Part shown: positions 60,278 to 64,000 of the stretch, piece after piece
How the letters are laid out: each line of letters opens with the position of its first letter
Position numbering within the stretch: position 1 is the first letter of the stretch
Source of the DNA: Silvania confinis
Lineage (GTDB): Bacteria > Pseudomonadota > Gammaproteobacteria > Enterobacterales > Enterobacteriaceae
NCBI RefSeq assembly: GCF_025564085.1
Contig: NZ_JAMGZJ010000077.1
Span: 310,001-374,000 of the forward strand
Direction: 5' to 3'
DNA length: 64,000 nt
Made by a program: the position numbers and the translations under genes
Notes under the pieces: model-generated
What the model was told of the DNA's origin: nothing
The model's input: the letters and a program-made list of their open reading frames with translations, nothing else
Databases searched by the model: none

Positions 60278-60997
60278 GTCGCTGCGACAGTAGCTGATGC
60301 TGTACTCAATAGGCCGGTGTTGCTGGTCAAGCGCAACCTGCTTGATCACCAGCACCGGTATTTTGTCATCCATTTTGATGTGAGTCTGAAACTCGCTGTC
60401 CGGCATGCGGGCGCTGACGCGAGAGCGGGTCCGCTGCGGGAAGATATTCTGGCTGCGGAAGTAGTCGTACAGCGAAATGCCAATCGCATCCGGGTCAGGG
60501 ATCAGCGCAACCGGCACCCAGGACTCTTCAATCGAGACGGCGTCATCATCCACATAACGAATACGCTTCAGCAAAAAGACGTCGCTTTCCGGGGCAAGCA
60601 ACAGCTGGCTGGCGACCTCTTCCGGACACTTCACCACCCGCTTGTTGACCCACAGCGTATTGGGCTTTTTACCGCGCAGCACCACCTGCTGAGAAAACCC
60701 GCGCGCTTCTTTCAGAGAATATTCAAAGATATTATTAATTTGCGTCCCGTAGCCACGGGCACGCGTCACCACACCCTCTTCTTCCAGCGCCTGCATCGCT
60801 TTACGCACGGTGATACGTGACACCCCGGTCAACTGGCTCAGATCGCGTTCGCCCGGCAGGATATTGCCGTGCGCCAGCACCCCGCTGCGCACCGCATTTT
60901 TTACCGTTTCGGCAAACTTCAGGTACAGCGGCGTGTTGTCCGCTGCCGCGATCCGTTCAGTGAGTTGAGCAATTAACCGGGTATGCGCTTGTTCCAT
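60251..60997 (-). CDS. yegW: GntR/HutC-family regulator YegW
   Basis: YegW has a GntR winged-helix N-terminus (about residues 23-90, with LPGERDLSQLTGVSRITVRKAM) and a C-terminal UTRA ligand-binding domain of the HutC subfamily (about 105-243, with FLLKRIRYVDD and IEESWVP). It matches E. coli YegW (248 residues). It is convergent to yegV and likely controls yegTUV in response to a metabolite of that pathway. Confidence 0.93.
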   Translation of the reverse strand: MEQAHTRLIAQLTERIAAADNTPLYLKFAETVKNAVRSGVLAHGNILPGERDLSQLTGVSRITVRKAMQALEEEGVVTRARGYGTQINNIFEYSLKEARGFSQQVVLRGKKPNTLWVNKRVVKCPEEVASQLLLAPESDVFLLKRIRYVDDDAVSIEESWVPVALIPDPDAIGISLYDYFRSQNIFPQRTRSRVSARMPDSEFQTHIKMDDKIPVLVIKQVALDQQHRPIEYSISYCRSDLYVFVCEE

Positions 60998-61039
60998 CTC
61001 TGTTTTTCTCAGGCCTGATGTATCCCGTCAGTATACGGC

Positions 61040-61840
61040 TTACCACCACGCGTGGAAATGGTGTACCGGCCCAATACCGTGACCCACTTCCAGACTATCG
61101 GCTTTGGCCAGCGCGGCCGAGAGCCAGCCCTTGGCCTCCTGTACCGTATCCGCCCAGTTGTCATGGCGTGGACGCAGCGCCGCCAACGCGGCAGAGAGTG
61201 TACAGCCGGTACCGTGGGTGTTTTTGGTCTGCACGCGCGGGGCGGTGAAGCGCAGTTCGCCGTCACGAGTGAACAGCCAGTCCGGGCTTTCGGCATCATC
61301 CAGATGACCGCCTTTCATCAGTACCGCCCCGCAGCCCATGGCGAGCAGCGCCATGCCCTGCTCTTTCATTTCGCGCTCGTTTTGCGCGTGTGGGGCATCC
61401 AGCAGGGCAGCCGCTTCGGGCAGGTTGGGAGTGATCAACTCCACCTGCGGCAGCAGCTTTTTGCGCAGCGTATCGACAGCGGAAACAGACAACAGCGGGT
61501 CGCCGCTCTTTGCCAGCATCACGGTATCGAGCACCACGTTCTGCACCTGATAACGTTTAAGCTGCTCTGCCACCGCCTCAACAATATCCGTCTCTGCCAG
61601 CATACCGATCTTGGTGGTATCAATACGCACATCGCTGAATACCGAGTCCAGCTGCGCGGCCACAAAATCCGGTTCGATGCGGTACACCGACTGCACCCCA
61701 CGGGTATTTTGCGCCACCAGGGCGGTGATCACCGAGCAGCCGTAGGCCCCGAGCGCGGAGAAGGTTTTCAGATCGGCCTGGATCCCTGCGCCGCCGCTGG
61801 GATCGGTACCGGCAATAGTCAACGCGTTAATACGCTTCAT
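61040..61840 (-). CDS. thiD: Hydroxymethylpyrimidine/phosphomethylpyrimidine kinase ThiD
   Basis: ThiD phosphorylates HMP and then HMP-phosphate to give HMP-diphosphate for thiamine synthesis. It is a ribokinase-fold enzyme: [15 protein letters not shown] near residue 13 and the C-terminal [17 protein letters not shown] with the catalytic region. The start [11 protein letters not shown] gives 266 residues, as in E. coli. It overlaps the thiM stop by four bases (ATGA), so thiM-thiD are coupled and both are under the TPP riboswitch. Confidence 0.97.
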   Translation of the reverse strand: MKRINALTIAGTDPSGGAGIQADLKTFSALGAYGCSVITALVAQNTRGVQSVYRIEPDFVAAQLDSVFSDVRIDTTKIGMLAETDIVEAVAEQLKRYQVQNVVLDTVMLAKSGDPLLSVSAVDTLRKKLLPQVELITPNLPEAAALLDAPHAQNEREMKEQGMALLAMGCGAVLMKGGHLDDAESPDWLFTRDGELRFTAPRVQTKNTHGTGCTLSAALAALRPRHDNWADTVQEAKGWLSAALAKADSLEVGHGIGPVHHFHAWW

Positions 61841-62607
61841 GCCTGTTCCCCCAGATTCCACAGAGCATCCACAAACGCCGTTGCAAAACTGCCTGGCCCC
61901 CGGCTTTGCGCGGCCGCAAGGATGCCCGCCCGCTTCATCCAGCCGCAAGCGGCGGCGATATTATCGAGCCGATCGCCCGGCAGCGAACAGCTGGCTGCCG
62001 CCACCGCCGACAGCGCGCAACCGGTGCCCACCACGCGGGTCATCATCGGATCGCCGCCGTGAATGGCCTGGATGCGCTGCCCGTCGGTGACGTAATCCAC
62101 CTCGCCGGTCACCGCGACGATCGCGTTAGTCTGGCGCGCCAGCGCCTGCGCGGCCGGCAAGGCACTGGCCGCCGTATCGGTGGTGTCCACCCCGCGCCCG
62201 CCCGCACTCATCCCGGCCAGGGCCATAATTTCCGAGGCATTACCGCGAATGGCGGCGGGTTTCAGGATGAGGATTTGCTGGCAGAAACGCGTGCGGTACG
62301 CCAGCGCCCCAACGGCTACCGGATCGAGCAGCCAGGGCTTGCCAGCGGCGACGGCGCTTTCGATTGCCCGACGCATCGACTGGGCGCGAGACGCGGTCAA
62401 GGTGCCGACATTAATCAGCAGCGCATCGGCCACGCTGGCAAATTGTTCGGCCTCTTCGGCTTCAATCACCATCGCCGGTGACGCCCCGAGAGCCAGCAAC
62501 ACGTTAGCGGTAAAGGTCTGCACCACATCATTGGTCATGCAGTGGGTCAGCGGGGAACGGGTTCGGAAGTGGTGTAAGGCGTGTAGATTAAGCAGGTCAG
62601 GCTGCAT
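61837..62607 (-). CDS. thiM: Hydroxyethylthiazole kinase ThiM
   Basis: ThiM phosphorylates hydroxyethylthiazole for thiamine salvage. It is a ribokinase-fold trimer with the motif [27 protein letters not shown] and the catalytic [10 protein letters not shown] near the C-terminal part. The length is 256 residues (E. coli 262). GGCAGGAG precedes the ATG and is the site sequestered by the upstream riboswitch. Confidence 0.95.
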   Translation of the reverse strand: MQPDLLNLHALHHFRTRSPLTHCMTNDVVQTFTANVLLALGASPAMVIEAEEAEQFASVADALLINVGTLTASRAQSMRRAIESAVAAGKPWLLDPVAVGALAYRTRFCQQILILKPAAIRGNASEIMALAGMSAGGRGVDTTDTAASALPAAQALARQTNAIVAVTGEVDYVTDGQRIQAIHGGDPMMTRVVGTGCALSAVAAASCSLPGDRLDNIAAACGWMKRAGILAAAQSRGPGSFATAFVDALWNLGEQA

Positions 62608-62654
62608 GGTATCGCTCCTGCCTTGCGCGAAGAAGCGATAGCCCGGAGGGCATC

Positions 62655-62732
62655 TGACTTCCCTACGCTGGCATTATCCAGATCAGGTGGTACGGGTATT
62701 TCTCAGCCTTCACAAAGAAGGGCACCCCGAGT
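62655..62732 (-). promoter_or_regulatory. TPP riboswitch (thi box) of thiM
   Basis: The minus strand reads ACTCGGGGTGCCCTTC...GAAGGCTGAGAAATACCC and then ACCTGATCTGGATAATGCCAGCGTAGGGAAGT. It has both the CTGAGA bulge (pyrimidine sensor) and the GGATAATGCCAGCGTAGGGA helix (pyrophosphate sensor) and is close to the E. coli thiM aptamer. Between it and thiM a hairpin-forming platform leads to the GGCAGGAG ribosome site. TPP binding should block translation of thiM and, by coupling, thiD. Confidence 0.97.
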
Positions 62733-62892
62733 CATTGACATCAATACTGGCGATTAATGCTCTGCACTAATCCCGGTCAGGATCATGCCAGCAGGCAAAC
62801 CGAGACACAACCCCCTCTCATTAAAGCAATGCAGAATGTGCTTTTGTGGAAGTGCTTCTTTTCCAAAATGGAGTTTCACTTAAGTCTAATAC

Positions 62893-62921
62893 TTGTTGCG
62901 CATGTAGTGATTGTTTGTAAA
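62893..62921 (+). promoter_or_regulatory. Candidate promoter of the PAAR gene pair
   Basis: TTGTTG (-35) and TGTAAA (-10) are separated by 17 bases, and the start would fall about 30-35 bases before the ATG. The match is moderate. Confidence 0.4.
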
Positions 62922-62961
62922 ATGACCACCAGGATTATTTCTATAACAAGTAGAGGGACTT

Positions 62962-63432
62962 ATGCAGCAATACACCAATGAGATCACGTCTGAACTCCGT
63001 GAATCCTCCTCACAACCACCCTACAACGAAGATTTCTTAGCGTGCTGTGACATTCAGACACGCGAACAGTTTGAAGATTTAAACAAACACGTTACCCGCC
63101 CGATAACTCACATTTTTCGATTCGCTGTAATTGGAAGCGTTACCCGTAACGGCGGAGTGATAGTCAATGCTTCGGGAGGTAGTACGACTGGCGGGTATAA
63201 GATTGCACGCGTTGGAGATAACGTTGTTTATGCTGACGGCAGTGAAGCCACTATTATTTCCGGTGCAGGTGAAGCGCGTATTATGCAGGGCGCATCTGCG
63301 ACATTGGTTGGCAGTATGCTCGATAACGGAGACGAAATAATCTCAACACCACAATCCTGCAGCAGACTGGAATTTCGTGAAGGTGACGCATTCCCTAAAG
63401 GATTCCTGACCATGTCAGGGAGGAAACATTAA
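62962..63432 (+). CDS. PAAR-domain protein (type VI secretion spike-tip type)
   Basis: Residues 60-130 form a PAAR-like repeat region: GSVTRNGGVIVNASGG, then YKIARVGDNVVYADGSEATIISGAG and ASATLVGSMLDNGDEIIS. PAAR proteins cap the VgrG spike of type VI secretion and carry or sort effectors. The first 55 residues are polar and not recognised. Unlike classic PAAR tips it has few Cys/His residues in the repeat, so zinc binding is uncertain. AGAGGG precedes the ATG. The stop overlaps the next ATG by one base. The DNA is AT-richer than the backbone. No other type VI gene is visible in the window. Confidence 0.75.
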   Translation: MQQYTNEITSELRESSSQPPYNEDFLACCDIQTREQFEDLNKHVTRPITHIFRFAVIGSVTRNGGVIVNASGGSTTGGYKIARVGDNVVYADGSEATIISGAGEARIMQGASATLVGSMLDNGDEIISTPQSCSRLEFREGDAFPKGFLTMSGRKH

Positions 63433-64000
63433 TGGCAGCCAAAGGTTACTTTCTGTTCAGGGGTGATAAGACGGTCTGCGGCGGTCGGATTATCGAAGGA
63501 TGGAGTGATCATCAGTTTTTCGGTAAAGACATGGCCTGCGAAGGCCATCAAGTAACCTGTGGTAATCATCCAGGTCGTTACCGTATCTGTGGCGGTCTTG
63601 ATACCGACGACATACATGGTAAAAGGATTGCCGGAACGCTGCACAGCTATAGCTCCTGCCCCTGCAAATCGAAATTCGTCCCTTCAAACATCGATGATGA
63701 TTACGAATTTAGTCGAGAAAAAACAGTAGCGCACACCGATCTATCTCACCTCATCGAGATGCCTTTACTCCCTGGGCCGATTGAGCCAGAGCCAGAACAG
63801 CACGCGCAGACAGCGAAGAAGAAAACAGGCCTGGATGCAGGTTTTGCCGTTATCCCCTATGGCGGCACGACAGAAGCCTGGCAACGCCTGCTGTTCACTG
63901 AGAATCCACCAGCAGGAGCCAAAGAGCTATTCGTGACACTGAATGGTGCAAACGAAAAATATAAAGCTGGTTCTATTATGCTTCTGGTTGATCCTGAGAA
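63432..64000 (+). CDS. PAAR-type effector N-terminus (truncated by window end)
   Basis: The frame is open from the ATG to the window end (189 codons). The first 85 residues are a cysteine-rich PAAR-type module: MAAKGYFLFRGDKTVCGGRI, then CEGHQVTCGNHPGRYRICGG and SSCPCKSKF (Cys16, 36, 43, 53, 76, 78; His27, 39, 46). After a proline/glutamate linker (about 112-132) a new segment starts: GFAVIPYGGTTEAW and LFTENPPAGAKELFV. This is the layout of PAAR effectors with a C-terminal toxin, but the toxin is outside the window. AGGAGG-like bases lie upstream, and TAATG couples it to the first PAAR gene. Confidence 0.75.
   Translation, partial: MAAKGYFLFRGDKTVCGGRIIEGWSDHQFFGKDMACEGHQVTCGNHPGRYRICGGLDTDDIHGKRIAGTLHSYSSCPCKSKFVPSNIDDDYEFSREKTVAHTDLSHLIEMPLLPGPIEPEPEQHAQTAKKKTGLDAGFAVIPYGGTTEAWQRLLFTENPPAGAKELFVTLNGANEKYKAGSIMLLVDPE

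Larger units (their letters stand above)
62608..62961. promoter_or_regulatory. Leader and promoter region between thiM and the PAAR genes
   Basis: This divergent 354-base gap has the TPP riboswitch of thiM on the minus strand (62655-62732) plus its expression platform next to thiM. From about 62760 the DNA becomes AT-richer and contains the likely promoter of the PAAR genes. A 74-codon open frame (62757-62981) has no ribosome site and runs through the promoter and into the PAAR gene, so I do not call it. Confidence 0.6.

Noticed and set aside
62757-62981. Open frame of 74 codons before the PAAR genes
   Set aside because: It has no ribosome site, runs through the probable promoter and overlaps the PAAR start.
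1-64000. CRISPR arrays, tRNA or rRNA genes, insertion sequences, prophage integrases
   Set aside because: I looked for regular repeats with spacers, tRNA-like cloverleafs and transposase or integrase motifs and recognised none in the window.

Overview
The window comes from a member of the Enterobacteriaceae. Gene order and protein sequences follow the Escherichia coli wca-yeg-thi stretch almost throughout. The local differences (bluR-bluF-ycgZ-ymgA-ariR beside baeR, an extra ABC transporter operon, no yegI-yegL, PAAR genes after thiM) fit an Enterobacter-type relative (Enterobacter, Lelliottia, Leclercia, Kosakonia group) better than E. coli itself. Genus and species cannot be fixed from sequence reading alone. 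Most genes are visibly GC-rich; wcaD-wcaF and the PAAR genes at the right edge are AT-richer.

Region 1 (1-19821, minus strand) is the colanic acid operon, read from right to left: wza-wzb-wzc-wcaA-B-C-D-E-F-gmd-fcl-gmm-wcaI-cpsB-cpsG-wcaJ-wzxC-wcaK, with wcaK cut by the window edge. It holds the GDP-mannose/GDP-fucose pathway (cpsG, cpsB, gmd, fcl), the lipid-linked initiating transferase (wcaJ), glycosyl- and acetyltransferases, flippase (wzxC), polymerase (wcaD) and export machinery (wza, wzb, wzc). The long leader of wza carries an RcsAB-type box and a JUMPstart/ops element. An ERIC-like element lies between cpsB and cpsG.

Region 2 (20514-31661) holds housekeeping and signalling genes: yegH, asmA-dcd, udk, the diguanylate cyclase gene yegE (dgcE), alkA and the Hsp70-like yegD. 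Region 3 (31795-42845) is the mdtABCD-baeSR operon, a multidrug RND pump with its envelope-stress two-component system and a probable BaeR box. Region 4 (42856-46246) is the blue-light module: repressor bluR, antirepressor bluF and the small connector genes ycgZ, ymgA and ariR, with paired TGTACA motifs in both control regions. Region 5 (46425-48936) is trhP, the sRNA gene cyaR with a class II CRP-like site, and yegS.

Region 6 (49056-55414, minus strand) is an accessory catabolic operon: a mandelate-racemase-type enolase-superfamily enzyme followed by a complete Dpp/Opp-family ABC importer. Its substrate cannot be read from sequence. Region 7 (55744-62735) returns to the conserved backbone: fbaB, yegTUV with the GntR regulator yegW, and thiM-thiD behind a TPP riboswitch. 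Region 8 (62962-64000) is AT-richer and holds two consecutive PAAR-type genes. The second runs off the window and looks like the N-terminus of a type VI secretion effector; this is the most likely place for something undescribed, but the decisive C-terminal part lies outside the window.
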